Shown here: positions 56,053-64,000 of the stretch, one piece after another
Numbering within the stretch: position 1 is the stretch's first letter
Layout: each line of letters opens with the position of its first letter
From: CAVVGZ01 sp963841845
GTDB lineage: Bacteria; Chloroflexota; Anaerolineae; Anaerolineales; Anaerolineaceae
Assembly (NCBI GenBank): GCA_963841845.1
Contig: CAWJEG010000005.1
Coordinates: 1 to 64,000, forward strand
DNA length: 64,000 bases
Reading direction: 5' to 3'
Position numbers and translations under genes: made by a program
The notes under the pieces: generated by a model
The model's database searches: none
Told to the model about the DNA's origin: nothing
The model's input: the letters and a program-made list of their open reading frames with translations, nothing else

Positions 56053-56679
56053 CTACCCTAGATGTTCCGAAATCTTATCTAATACAGATATGGGCATTAC
56101 TACCTTGTCGTATCGCAGCAAATCTCGGATATTCAGGTAGCCGGAAAGCATTGTCTTTGCATAAGGAAGATTGTTGGTAGAACGGATGACAGGTTCGTAA
56201 GCATTGTTATCTGGAATTAGAATTAATGCACTGGCGTCACCCACTAAAACATTCAAGGCTTTATGCATAAAACGGGTTTTTGGTTCAGGCAGAACCAATT
56301 CATCAACAACAACAATTCCCTGATCCAATGCTTTAACAGATAATGCTGAACATAGGGCTGCCCTGCGCATCTTCTTAGGCATAAGCTGGTTGTAAGACCT
56401 TGGATGGGGTGTATGAATCTTGCCACCACCAACCCATTGAGCTGACCTTGTGGAACCCTGCCGGGCTCGGCCGGTACCCTTTTGACGCCAAGGCTTTCGG
56501 CCTCCGCCAGATACTTCATGACGTGTTTTTGTATCATGGGTTCCCAGGCGGGCGTTGGCCATCTGGCGGACATACGCCTGATGCATCAAGTCCATCTGTA
56601 TGGGAGCCTCGAAGATAGCTTCAGGAAGTTCTACGGTGCTTACCTTTTTACCTTCCATATTCATAACATCAATTTTCAT
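56053..56679 (-). CDS. rplD: Ribosomal protein L4
   Basis: 208 residues, with the tunnel loop GGGRKPWRQKGTGRARQGSTRSAQWVGGG. In E. coli L4 represses the S10 operon. Confidence 0.97.
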   Translation of the reverse strand: MKIDVMNMEGKKVSTVELPEAIFEAPIQMDLMHQAYVRQMANARLGTHDTKTRHEVSGGGRKPWRQKGTGRARQGSTRSAQWVGGGKIHTPHPRSYNQLMPKKMRRAALCSALSVKALDQGIVVVDELVLPEPKTRFMHKALNVLVGDASALILIPDNNAYEPVIRSTNNLPYAKTMLSGYLNIRDLLRYDKVVMPISVLDKISEHLG

Positions 56680-56721
56680 AATTACTCACTCCATCACTAA
56701 CCAAAAGCAGGAGGCTTTATC

Positions 56722-57351
56722 CTATTGCTTTCGGGCTTCCTTGATGACCAATAATCCGCCCCGTGCTCCCGGAACAGAGCCGCAAACGCCAAGTAAATTG
56801 CGTTCTGGATCAACCAATATAACTTTTAAGTTTTGTGCAGTAACCCGGACATTGCCCATATGCCCCGGTCCTCTGGCACCTTTAAAAACCCTGCCCGGGG
56901 TTGTGCCGGATCCTCGTGATCCTGGGGCACGCAGTCGATCGGACTGACCATGAGTTTTAGGGCCACCCTTGAAATGATAACGTTTTACAGCACCTGCAAA
57001 TCCACGCCCTTTACTGGTTCCAATTACATCTACCTTTTCACCAACGGCAAAAACATCCACTTTTACCTGCTCTCCCAGGGTTACTTCCAATTCTTTTGTT
57101 GGAAATTCTCTTAGAAATTTAAGTGGGGGTAATTGATTGGGTTTGAGATGTCCCAATTGACCGGATGTCAGTCTCTTTTTCTTGACCTCGCCGAAACCCA
57201 ATTGAACAGAAGAATAACCTTCGGTTGTGGTTGTACGAATTTGGGTAACAAAACATGGCCCAGCTTCGATCACAGTTACGGGTAAAGCCGCACCGCTCTC
57301 ATCGAAAATCTGGGTCATGCCGATTTTCTTTCCAATGAGCCCTTTAAACAT
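56722..57351 (-). CDS. rplC: Ribosomal protein L3
   Basis: 209 residues, MFKGLIGKKIGMTQIFDESG and GRGFAGAVKRYHFKGGPKTHGQSDR. First gene of its unit; separated from rpsJ by 245 bases and preceded by its own promoter and leader. Confidence 0.97.
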   Translation of the reverse strand: MFKGLIGKKIGMTQIFDESGAALPVTVIEAGPCFVTQIRTTTTEGYSSVQLGFGEVKKKRLTSGQLGHLKPNQLPPLKFLREFPTKELEVTLGEQVKVDVFAVGEKVDVIGTSKGRGFAGAVKRYHFKGGPKTHGQSDRLRAPGSRGSGTTPGRVFKGARGPGHMGNVRVTAQNLKVILVDPERNLLGVCGSVPGARGGLLVIKEARKQ

Positions 57352-57382
57352 CTCGATTTTCTCCTTGTAATATTTATTTTAG

Positions 57383-57450
57383 AGACTGTCAGCATGGGCT
57401 TGGCTGCATCATCTCCTACACAGTGGAGTAAGTAGTTCGCTGCGACACTA
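57383..57450 (-). promoter_or_regulatory. Structured leader before rplC, possible ribosomal-protein autoregulatory RNA
   Basis: On the minus strand CTCC pairs with GGAG around an eight-base loop, and outer elements TGT..CAGC and GCTGACA can pair to close a larger structure. It ends about 30 bases before the rplC ribosome site. S10-operon leaders bind L4 in proteobacteria; equivalence here is inference. Confidence 0.4.
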
Positions 57451-57497
57451 TGAGTTTTTTCCTGTGCGCCCACAAAACTACTCTTTCACTGCTATTT

Positions 57498-57516
57498 TTT
57501 GGGTATTTCACCCAAA
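57498..57516 (-). promoter_or_regulatory. Hairpin at the predicted 5' end of the rplC transcript
   Basis: TTTGGGT and ACCCAAA pair over seven bases with a GAAAT loop, beginning at about the predicted transcript start. No T tract follows, so it is not a terminator; it could stabilise the 5' end. Confidence 0.4.
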
Positions 57517-57523
57517 CCTTGCA

Positions 57524-57553
57524 ATTTTACCCTAATATTTTGATTTCTTGCAA
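57524..57553 (-). promoter_or_regulatory. Promoter of the rplC-led ribosomal operon
   Basis: TTGCAA and TAAAAT with 18-base spacing on the minus strand. The -35 lies inside an inverted repeat, CCTTGCAA with TTGCAAGG 23 bases apart, which could be an operator. Confidence 0.45.
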
Positions 57554-57596
57554 GGCTAAAATCATAATATTAATGGTTTTTTCTATTTTTTTGATA

Positions 57597-57905
57597 TCAA
57601 ATCTTTATTTCAATATCTACACCAGCAGGAAGGTTTAAGCGCATTAACATATCGATAGTCTTGGAATCTGGATCTAAGACATCAACAATACGATTATGCG
57701 TGCGAATTTCAAAATGCTCATGCGAGTCTTTATCAATAAAAGTTGCCCGGCGAACTGTAAATCGCTCAATTTTGGTCGGGAGCGGCACAGGACCTACTAC
57801 TTGTGCTCCACTTCGTTCAGCAGTTTCAACAATTCTTTTGGCAGATTGATCTAATACACGATGATCATAAGCTTTAAGACGGATGCGGATCTTCTGTTTT
57901 GCCAT
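57597..57905 (-). CDS. rpsJ: Ribosomal protein S10
   Basis: 102 residues, MAKQKIRIRLKAYDHRVLDQSA and VGPVPLPTKIERFTV. Here it ends the rpsL-rpsG-fusA-tuf unit and is cut off from rplC by a promoter-bearing gap. Confidence 0.97.
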   Translation of the reverse strand: MAKQKIRIRLKAYDHRVLDQSAKRIVETAERSGAQVVGPVPLPTKIERFTVRRATFIDKDSHEHFEIRTHNRIVDVLDPDSKTIDMLMRLNLPAGVDIEIKI

Positions 57906-57924
57906 ATTTTATTAAACCTGTCGC

Positions 57925-59127
57925 TTAAGAAATAATCTGAGTAATAACGCCTGCGCCAACGGTCAGGCCGCCTTCGCGGATAGCGAATTTAGAACCCTGC
58001 TCCAAAGCTACAGGGATAATCAGCTCCACTTCCATGTTCACATTGTCACCGGGCATGACCATTTCAACACCTTCCGGCAGTTTGATATCGCCGGTCACAT
58101 CCATGGTGCGGATGTAGAACTGGGGGCGGTATCCACTGAAGAACGGCTTGTGGCGCCCGCCTTCATCTTTGCGCAGTACGTACACTTCGGCATTGAACTT
58201 GGTGTGCGGGGTGATGCTCTTGGGAGCAGCAACAACCATGCCGCGCTCGACATCATCACGTTCTATGCCGCGCAGCAGCAAGCCGGCATTGTCCCCGGCC
58301 ATGCCTTCATCCAGGGTCTTGTGGAACATCTCCACACCGGTTACCACGGAGGATATGCTCTTTTCCCGCAAGCCAACGATCTCAACCGATTCTCCCACCT
58401 TGACCTTGCCGCGGTCGATCCTGCCGGTCACCACCGTACCACGACCCTTGATCGAGAAGACATCCTCAACCGGCATCATGAACGGCCTGTCCACCGGGCG
58501 CAGCGGTTCCGGAATGTAGCTGTCAATGGTATCCAGCAGTTCCTTGATACAGGCATATTCCGGAGCATTGATATCCGTGGATGTGCTGGCCAGCGCCTTG
58601 AGGGCACTGCCGCGTACGATCGGGGTGGTATCCCCGGGGAATTTGTACTCCGTCAGCATTTCGCGGAGTTCCAGTTCAACCAGCTCAAGCAGCTCGGGGT
58701 CGTCCATCATGTCCACTTTGTTGAGGAAAACGACGATGCTGGGTACCTCCACCTGGCGGGCCAACAGCACGTGCTCTTTGGTCTGCGGCATCGGTCCATC
58801 CGGGGCTGCTACCACCAGGATGGCCCCGTCTACCTGGGCCGCTCCGGTGATCATGTTTTTGATGTAGTCACGGTGCCCGGGCATGTCCACGTGGGCATAG
58901 TGCCGGTTGTGGGTCTGGTATTCAACATGGGCAATGTTGATGGTGATGCCACGCGCTTTTTCCTCCGGTGCATTGTCAATCGAGTCAAACGCCCGGAATT
59001 CCCCAAATCCCATCAGATGGCTGTACTTGGTGATCGCTGCCGTTAAGGTTGTCTTGCCGTGGTCAATGTGTCCCATTGTGCCCACGTTCAGATGCGGTTT
59101 CTTTCGCTCAAATTTTTGCTTTCCCAT
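57925..59127 (-). CDS. tuf: Elongation factor Tu
   Basis: 400 residues, carries aminoacyl-tRNA to the ribosome. G1 GHIDHGKTT at 19-27, G4 NKVD, and the expected domains II and III. The G3 segment reads DMPGHRDY (81-88) where E. coli has DCPGHADY; the catalytic histidine is kept. The gene is visibly richer in G and C at third positions (CTG, ACC, GGC, GTC) than fusA and rpsJ beside it. Confidence 0.97.
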   Translation of the reverse strand: MGKQKFERKKPHLNVGTMGHIDHGKTTLTAAITKYSHLMGFGEFRAFDSIDNAPEEKARGITINIAHVEYQTHNRHYAHVDMPGHRDYIKNMITGAAQVDGAILVVAAPDGPMPQTKEHVLLARQVEVPSIVVFLNKVDMMDDPELLELVELELREMLTEYKFPGDTTPIVRGSALKALASTSTDINAPEYACIKELLDTIDSYIPEPLRPVDRPFMMPVEDVFSIKGRGTVVTGRIDRGKVKVGESVEIVGLREKSISSVVTGVEMFHKTLDEGMAGDNAGLLLRGIERDDVERGMVVAAPKSITPHTKFNAEVYVLRKDEGGRHKPFFSGYRPQFYIRTMDVTGDIKLPEGVEMVMPGDNVNMEVELIIPVALEQGSKFAIREGGLTVGAGVITQIIS

Positions 59128-59186
59128 TAGACCACTCCTCGTTATGTATTTCTAATATGATAATTTCAATATAAATGTCTAACCCA

Positions 59187-61247
59187 TTACTTTATTGGCA
59201 ATCGCTTCTGGAACAGGCGCATAGTGATCAAATTCCTGGAAAACACACCCCGTCCCTGGGTTGCAGATCTCAGATTTGTTGTGTATCCAAACATTTCCGA
59301 CAAAGGCACTTGCCCCAAGATCGCTTTTCCATTACCCGGACGGTCTTCTGTACCACGGATAATCGCCCGTTTTGATGATATCTGTCCAATAACATCACCC
59401 AAATACTCTGCGGGGACGATGATTTCAAATTTCATGACAGGTTCCAGCAAGACCGGGGCACCTTTCTCAAACCCTTCCTTGAATGCAAAGATGGCTGCCA
59501 TTTTAAAAGCCATTTCACTGGAATCTACTTCATGGAATGACCCATCAACCAATGTCACCTGGATGTCTGTAACCGGATAGGCGGCAAGTACACCGCTTTC
59601 TGCCGCTTCCAGAACCCCTTTTTGCACTGCAGGGATATATTCACGGGGGATAACACCCCCGGTAATTTTACTTTCGAAATGGATACCGCCGCCCCTCGGA
59701 AGGGGTTCAAGGTTAAGAACTACGTGCCCGTACTGTCCGTGACCACCAGTTTGTTTCACATATTTGTAACTTAATTCTTTCACCGGACGGGTGATTGTCT
59801 CACGGAAGGAAACCCGTGGTCGTCCTATATTTGCTTGAACCCGAAATTCACGCAGCATTCGATCTACGAGAACATCAAGATGAAGTTCCCCCATACCAGA
59901 TATGATGGTCTGGCCGGTCATATCATCAACCCGCACAGTGAAGGTAGGATCTTCTTCGGCAAGTTTATGGAGAGCGTCTACCATTTTATCCTGATCAATG
60001 GTTGTTTTTGGCTCAATTGCCACCGAGATAACCGGTTCAGGAAAGGTGATTGTCTCCAACATGATGGGGTTTTTTTGGTCACAAAGGGTATCCCCTGTGA
60101 AACTTTCCTTCAATCCAAGGATAGCTGCAATATCCCCAGCATGAATCGAATCAATATCTTCCCTGCTGTCTGCGTACATCCTAAGTAAGCGGCCGACACG
60201 CTCGCGTTTGTCCTTGCCGGGATTGAGATATGTTTTCCCCTGTTCAAGGGTCCCGGAATAAACCCGGATATACGCCAGCCGGCCAACATAAGGATCTGTA
60301 ACGATCTTGAATACCAGTGCACAAGCAGGCTCATCATCATCAAGAGTACGTTCGATCTCCTTTTCCGTATCTGGATGGTGCCCAACCACAGCAGGAACGT
60401 CCAGGGGAGATGGAAGATAATCGATTATGGCGTCCAGTAAGATCAACATGCCTTTATTTTTCAATGCAGACCCGCAGAAGACCGGGGTAATGGTATTGGT
60501 AAGGACACCCTTGCGTAAGGCTGCCTTTAATTCTTCAATAGAAATTGATTCATTATCAAGAAATTTCTGGATAAGGTCATCATCCAGTTCAGCAATTCTT
60601 TCAACCAATTCTGCTCTGTTTTGTCCAACCAATTCCTTCAGATCATCCGGAACCGGTTCATAGCGCAGTTCTTTACCAAGGTCGTCCACCCAGTAAATCG
60701 CTTTCTCTGTGAGGAGATCAACAACCCCAACAAAATTGGATTCCATGCCAATTGGTAATTGCATTGCCATTGGGTTGGCACCCAAACGGGTCCGGATAGA
60801 ATCAATCGATTTTTCGTAAGATGCACCAACCCGATCCATTTTGTTTACGAAGCAAATTCTTGGTACTTGATAACGATCTGCCTGTCTCCAAACCGTTTCA
60901 CTTTGTGGTTCAACCCCCTGAGTAGCATCAAAAACTACAACACCACCATCAAGAACACGCAATGAACGCTGGACTTCAGCCGTAAAATCAATATGACCGG
61001 GAGTATCAATCAAATTTATTTGATGATCATTCCACTCTGCTGTTACAGCCGCAGACACAATTGTGATGCCCCTTTCCCTTTCCTGAGCCATCCAGTCTGT
61101 GACGGTATTCCCCTCATCGACGGAGCCCAGACGGTACGTTTTACCGGTAAGGAAGAGGATCCGCTCGGTGACAGTGGTTTTGCCGGCGTCAATATGGGCG
61201 ATGATGCCAATATTCCGGTATCTTTCAATGGGGAATTTTCGAGTCAT
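59187..61247 (-). CDS. fusA: Elongation factor G
   Basis: 686 residues, main ribosomal translocase. G1 AHIDAGKTT, G3 DTPGHIDF and G4 NKMD are all canonical, unlike the EF-G-like protein at 15460-17523. Domain IV/V segments include KQTGGHGQYGHVVLNLEPL. Standard str-operon place after rpsG. Confidence 0.97.
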   Translation of the reverse strand: MTRKFPIERYRNIGIIAHIDAGKTTVTERILFLTGKTYRLGSVDEGNTVTDWMAQERERGITIVSAAVTAEWNDHQINLIDTPGHIDFTAEVQRSLRVLDGGVVVFDATQGVEPQSETVWRQADRYQVPRICFVNKMDRVGASYEKSIDSIRTRLGANPMAMQLPIGMESNFVGVVDLLTEKAIYWVDDLGKELRYEPVPDDLKELVGQNRAELVERIAELDDDLIQKFLDNESISIEELKAALRKGVLTNTITPVFCGSALKNKGMLILLDAIIDYLPSPLDVPAVVGHHPDTEKEIERTLDDDEPACALVFKIVTDPYVGRLAYIRVYSGTLEQGKTYLNPGKDKRERVGRLLRMYADSREDIDSIHAGDIAAILGLKESFTGDTLCDQKNPIMLETITFPEPVISVAIEPKTTIDQDKMVDALHKLAEEDPTFTVRVDDMTGQTIISGMGELHLDVLVDRMLREFRVQANIGRPRVSFRETITRPVKELSYKYVKQTGGHGQYGHVVLNLEPLPRGGGIHFESKITGGVIPREYIPAVQKGVLEAAESGVLAAYPVTDIQVTLVDGSFHEVDSSEMAFKMAAIFAFKEGFEKGAPVLLEPVMKFEIIVPAEYLGDVIGQISSKRAIIRGTEDRPGNGKAILGQVPLSEMFGYTTNLRSATQGRGVFSRNLITMRLFQKRLPIK

Positions 61248-61292
61248 GGTGTTTAGAACGCAATTTTCAAGGGAAATAGTTAATTATATAAA

Positions 61293-61760
61293 TTACATAC
61301 GATAGTGAGAGAATGCGCGGTTTGCCTCAGCCATTTTATGGGTCTCTTCACGCTTTTTGACAGATACCCCCTGGTTTGCAGATGCATCCAAAATCTCCTC
61401 GGAAAGACAGACCGAAAAAGCCTTACCTTTGCGTGACCGGGCGGCATCAATGATCCAACGCATTGCCAGGGTTAATCGACGGTCAGAAGGAACTTCCATA
61501 GGAACCTGGTAGGTTGCGCCACCCACACGCCGAGGCCTTACTTCCATAACTGGTCCGACATTTCGGATAGCCTGGTCAAGAACTTCTATGGCATCACGTC
61601 CGGTTTTCTTATTAACAATATCCAAGGCGTCATACATCAGGGTTGTCGCAACACTCTTTTTGCCCCAATGCATAATTCGATTAATAAAGTTGGAAACAAT
61701 GACGCTATGGTAGCGCACATCGGGCGCAACTTCTCTCTTTTCAGGTTTGGTACGTCGCAT
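61293..61760 (-). CDS. rpsG: Ribosomal protein S7
   Basis: 155 residues, MRRTKPEKREVAPDVRYHSVIVSNFINRIM and EVRPRRVGGATYQVPMEV. Known regulator of the str operon in E. coli. Confidence 0.97.
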   Translation of the reverse strand: MRRTKPEKREVAPDVRYHSVIVSNFINRIMHWGKKSVATTLMYDALDIVNKKTGRDAIEVLDQAIRNVGPVMEVRPRRVGGATYQVPMEVPSDRRLTLAMRWIIDAARSRKGKAFSVCLSEEILDASANQGVSVKKREETHKMAEANRAFSHYRM

Positions 61761-61786
61761 TGATTATTTCTCCATATTCCTAACGG

Positions 61787-62203
61787 TTATTTCGGTTTTT
61801 TCGATCCATACTTCGAACGGCTTTGCGCACGTTTATTAACACCAGTGGTATCTAATGTACCGCGGACAATGTGGTAGCGCACACCCGGCAGGTCTTTCAC
61901 TCTACCCCCGCGTACAAGAACAACGGAATGCTCCTGAAGGGTGTGACCCTCGCCTGGAATGTAAGCAGTTACTTCAATACCGTTTGAAAGCCGCACACGG
62001 GCAATTTTACGTAAAGCCGAGTTTGGTTTCTTCGGTGTCATGGTACGCACAACCGTACATACACCACGTTTTTGAGGTGCTCCTGCATCCTGCTTGACTC
62101 TGCGCTGTTTTACCGAGTTCAATGTATATTGAAGCGCAGGTGATTTGCTCTTCGATTTCTTTGTTGTGCGGCCTTTTCTTATTAATTGATTGATAGTTGG
62201 CAC
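61787..62203 (-). CDS. rpsL: Ribosomal protein S12
   Basis: 138 residues, MPTINQLIRKGRTTKKSKSKSPAL, KKPNSALRKIARVRLSNG and the decoding loop GRVKDLPGVRYHIVRG. The two lysines linked to streptomycin response are present (KKPNS, GRVKDLPG). Confidence 0.97.
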   Translation of the reverse strand: MPTINQLIRKGRTTKKSKSKSPALQYTLNSVKQRRVKQDAGAPQKRGVCTVVRTMTPKKPNSALRKIARVRLSNGIEVTAYIPGEGHTLQEHSVVLVRGGRVKDLPGVRYHIVRGTLDTTGVNKRAQSRSKYGSKKPK

Positions 62204-62262
62204 GTCCTAGCCTCCAAATAATTACTGATATCCACTCGATCTTTTTTCGTTTTACAATAATG

Positions 62263-62291
62263 GAGGCCATCTTTTTTTCCATGATGGCCTC
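62263..62291 (-). promoter_or_regulatory. Leader hairpin before rpsL
   Basis: GAGGCCATC and GATGGCCTC pair over nine bases around an A-rich loop, about 40 bases into the predicted rpsL mRNA. No T tract follows on the minus strand. Possible autoregulatory or stability element. Confidence 0.45.
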
Positions 62292-62340
62292 TCATATTTT
62301 TCATACAACCAAGATGCCCGACATATGAAGGCAAACCAAG

Positions 62341-62370
62341 ATTATATCATGCCTTTTTTAGATAAGTCAA
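62341..62370 (-). promoter_or_regulatory. Strong promoter of rpsL-rpsG-fusA-tuf-rpsJ
   Basis: TTGACT, 18 bases, then TGA TATAAT on the minus strand: a near-consensus -35, a perfect -10 and an extended TG. It starts just 14 bases after the rpoB stop. Expected start near 62334. Confidence 0.8.
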
Positions 62371-62383
62371 GCTGAAACCTCAC

Positions 62384-64000
62384 CTAAAAAAATTTGCCGA
62401 GGTCTTCTCCGAGACCCAATAGCCCGGTTTCAAGCCTGGGTGGTTTGATCCGCTCTTCATCTTTTCCAAATTTTATAGTATCGCCCGTATCCATAACAGC
62501 TTCAACAGATAATCCGAGGCTTTGTAGTTCTTTCACAAGCACGCGGAATGAGGCTGGCAGGCTTGGTTCCTCAATTTGTTCACCTTTGACAATTGCCTCG
62601 TAGGTATTGACACGTCCTTGAACATCATCGGATTTTACAGTCAACATTTCCTGAAGAGTATGTGCAGCTCCGTAAGCTTCAAGAGCCCACACTTCCATTT
62701 CTCCAAAACGCTGACCGCCAAACTGTGCTTTTCCACCAAGCGGCTGCTGGGTTACCAGACTGTATGGTCCCGTAGAGCGGGCATGAACTTTGTCTTCCAC
62801 AAGGTGATGGAGTTTAAGCATGGTCATAATACCAACTGTAACAGCCTGGTCATAAGCCTGACCGGTTTTTCCATCTTTCAATACCTGTTTACCCAGTATC
62901 GGGGAAGGAATTACTTCCTGCATGGTTAATGAATGCGCTTTATCCCGGACTTCATCATAAGACCAATCAGGCATAACCTTTTCACCTTGTTTTTCAAGCC
63001 AGGTACGCAGGCAAACCTCAATAGCATTGCGATCTCTTTCCATGCTTAACATCAGACCGCTAACCGTGTCATTATCAAAGTTAAGTACTTTTGATGGGTC
63101 ATAACCCTTTTCTTCCAGCCAGGCTTCAAGTGTTGAACGACGGGCAAAGTTGGCATCGGTGTTCAATTGATAAACATCGTATCCTTTTTCACCGAGATAC
63201 TGTTCGAGGTACAAAAGCCGGACCTCATCATCATCCTCTAAAGCGGATGGATCGTAATCTTGCTGCTTAATCCAAGTCCAGGCATCGTCGCATTTTTCCT
63301 GCCAGGCTGTATCCATAAGCCAGGCACGCCCCAGTTCAGCCTCAATTTCAATTTCCTCAGCACCGTCAAACACGGGACTCACTGCCTGAAAACCAAGTTT
63401 TCTAGCAGCCCAACCCAGGTGTGTCTCCAAAACCTGACCGATATTCATGCGTCCTGGAACTCCAAGCGGGTTCAGAATGATATCCACAGGGGTCCCATCC
63501 TCAAGATACGGCATATCTTCCAAGGGAACAACTTTTGACACAACACCTTTATTTCCATGGCGGCCGGCCATTTTATCACCGGCGGTGATTTTACGCCGCT
63601 GTGCCACAGATACCCGAACCATGATATCCACCCCCGCAGCGAGATCGGAGTTGTCTTCACGGGTGAATACCTTTACATCCACAACTTTCCCGCGCTCGCC
63701 ATGTGGCATGCGAAGGGAAGTGTCTTTCACATCGCGAGATTTTTCACCAAAAATCGCCCGCAGAAGCCTTTCTTCCGGGGTGAGTTCTTTTTCGCCTTTG
63801 GGGGTAATCTTACCGACTAATATATCATTTGGTCCGACTTCCGCACCGATGCGGATAATTCCCTGTTCATCGAGATCTTTTATTGCCTCTTCCCCAACAT
63901 TGGGAATATCACGGGTAATTTCTTCAGGACCAAGCTTGGTATCACGCGCTTCTATTTCATATTTTTCAATATGGACAGAAGTAAACAATTCATCCTGTAC
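62384..64000 (-). CDS. rpoB: RNA polymerase beta subunit (5' part off window)
   Basis: C-terminal 538 residues; the frame continues beyond the right edge. Visible are VGKITPKGEKELTPEERLLRAIFG, AGDKMAGRHGNKGVVSKVV, LNPLGVPGRMNIGQVLETHLGWAA and ARSTGPYSLVTQQPLGGKAQFGGQRFGEMEVWALEAYGAA. Between HLGWAARKLG and GKQVLKDGKTG lies an insertion of about 120 residues with repeat-like units (63328-62924). The stop is followed by the rpsL promoter, not by rpoC. Confidence 0.96.
   Translation of the reverse strand, partial: VQDELFTSVHIEKYEIEARDTKLGPEEITRDIPNVGEEAIKDLDEQGIIRIGAEVGPNDILVGKITPKGEKELTPEERLLRAIFGEKSRDVKDTSLRMPHGERGKVVDVKVFTREDNSDLAAGVDIMVRVSVAQRRKITAGDKMAGRHGNKGVVSKVVPLEDMPYLEDGTPVDIILNPLGVPGRMNIGQVLETHLGWAARKLGFQAVSPVFDGAEEIEIEAELGRAWLMDTAWQEKCDDAWTWIKQQDYDPSALEDDDEVRLLYLEQYLGEKGYDVYQLNTDANFARRSTLEAWLEEKGYDPSKVLNFDNDTVSGLMLSMERDRNAIEVCLRTWLEKQGEKVMPDWSYDEVRDKAHSLTMQEVIPSPILGKQVLKDGKTGQAYDQAVTVGIMTMLKLHHLVEDKVHARSTGPYSLVTQQPLGGKAQFGGQRFGEMEVWALEAYGAAHTLQEMLTVKSDDVQGRVNTYEAIVKGEQIEEPSLPASFRVLVKELQSLGLSVEAVMDTGDTIKFGKDEERIKPPRLETGLLGLGEDLGKFF

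Noticed and set aside
57596..57620. Terminator after rpsJ (TTTGATATCAAA palindrome)
   Set aside because: Stem is short and is followed by A residues, not T, on the coding strand.
58150..59046. 298-residue plus-strand frame
   Set aside because: Antisense to tuf; long only because of that gene's G+C-rich codon pattern.
1..64000. Defence island, prophage, transposon, CRISPR or tRNA genes
   Set aside because: No transposase, integrase, repeat array or cloverleaf was recognised; the content is core metabolism, respiration and translation.

Overview
The window reads as a chromosomal segment of an anaerobic or facultative Chloroflexota bacterium, most likely of the Anaerolineae. This is inferred from gene content, not from a search: a PurS-PurL fusion, a DHH-CBS-CCA-adding fusion enzyme, a membrane-arm-only nuo cluster with two nuoM genes joined to ATP synthase Fo genes, a b-delta fused AtpF, and rpoB without rpoC behind it. 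It is almost entirely coding and no gene-free stretch exceeds about 300 bases. I saw no tRNA, rRNA, CRISPR array, insertion sequence or prophage.

Layout. 1-7.5 kb (minus): a three-subunit FAD/iron-sulfur amino-acid or opine-type dehydrogenase (beta, alpha, ferredoxin-like gamma), an SDR protein, then purL (PurSL type) and purQ, which runs off the left edge. 7.7-24.8 kb (mostly plus): CBS-ACT protein, YggS, a redox protein of the C_GCAxxG_C_C type that looks like a selenoprotein, a CPBP protease, the DHH-CBS-CCA enzyme, GNAT, a two-gene minus-strand insert, an EF-G-like GTPase, a small protein, DUF711, a LOG-family protein, proS, a helical-repeat protein, rpsO and pnp. 24.9-40.6 kb (minus): mazG, a small membrane protein, a lipoprotein, nuoA-H-J-K-L-M-M-N, atpI-B-E-F and murE. 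40.8-64 kb (minus): rpoB (partial), rpsL, rpsG, fusA, tuf, rpsJ, the complete S10-spc-alpha ribosomal series with secY, adk, map, rpoA, truA, then rplM-rpsI and a terminator.

The most interesting element is at 9061-9492. An in-frame TGA sits exactly where the family has its first conserved cysteine, and a perfect 8-bp hairpin with a GTT loop begins 13 bases after it, the loop lying 21 bases beyond the TGA. This is the geometry expected of a bacterial SECIS element.

A second theme is sequence quality. Six genes (amino-acid oxidase beta subunit, CBS-ACT, DHH-CCA, nuoL, truA, rplF) are each broken by one single-base frame change, and removing or adding one base restores a family-length protein in each. 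Several are normally essential, so indel errors in the assembly are more likely than real decay; they are annotated as full genes with the break marked. Several genes start at GTG or TTG (purQ, SDR, atpB, rplM, rplF, the small 56-residue protein), and some obvious ATG starts are too far upstream.
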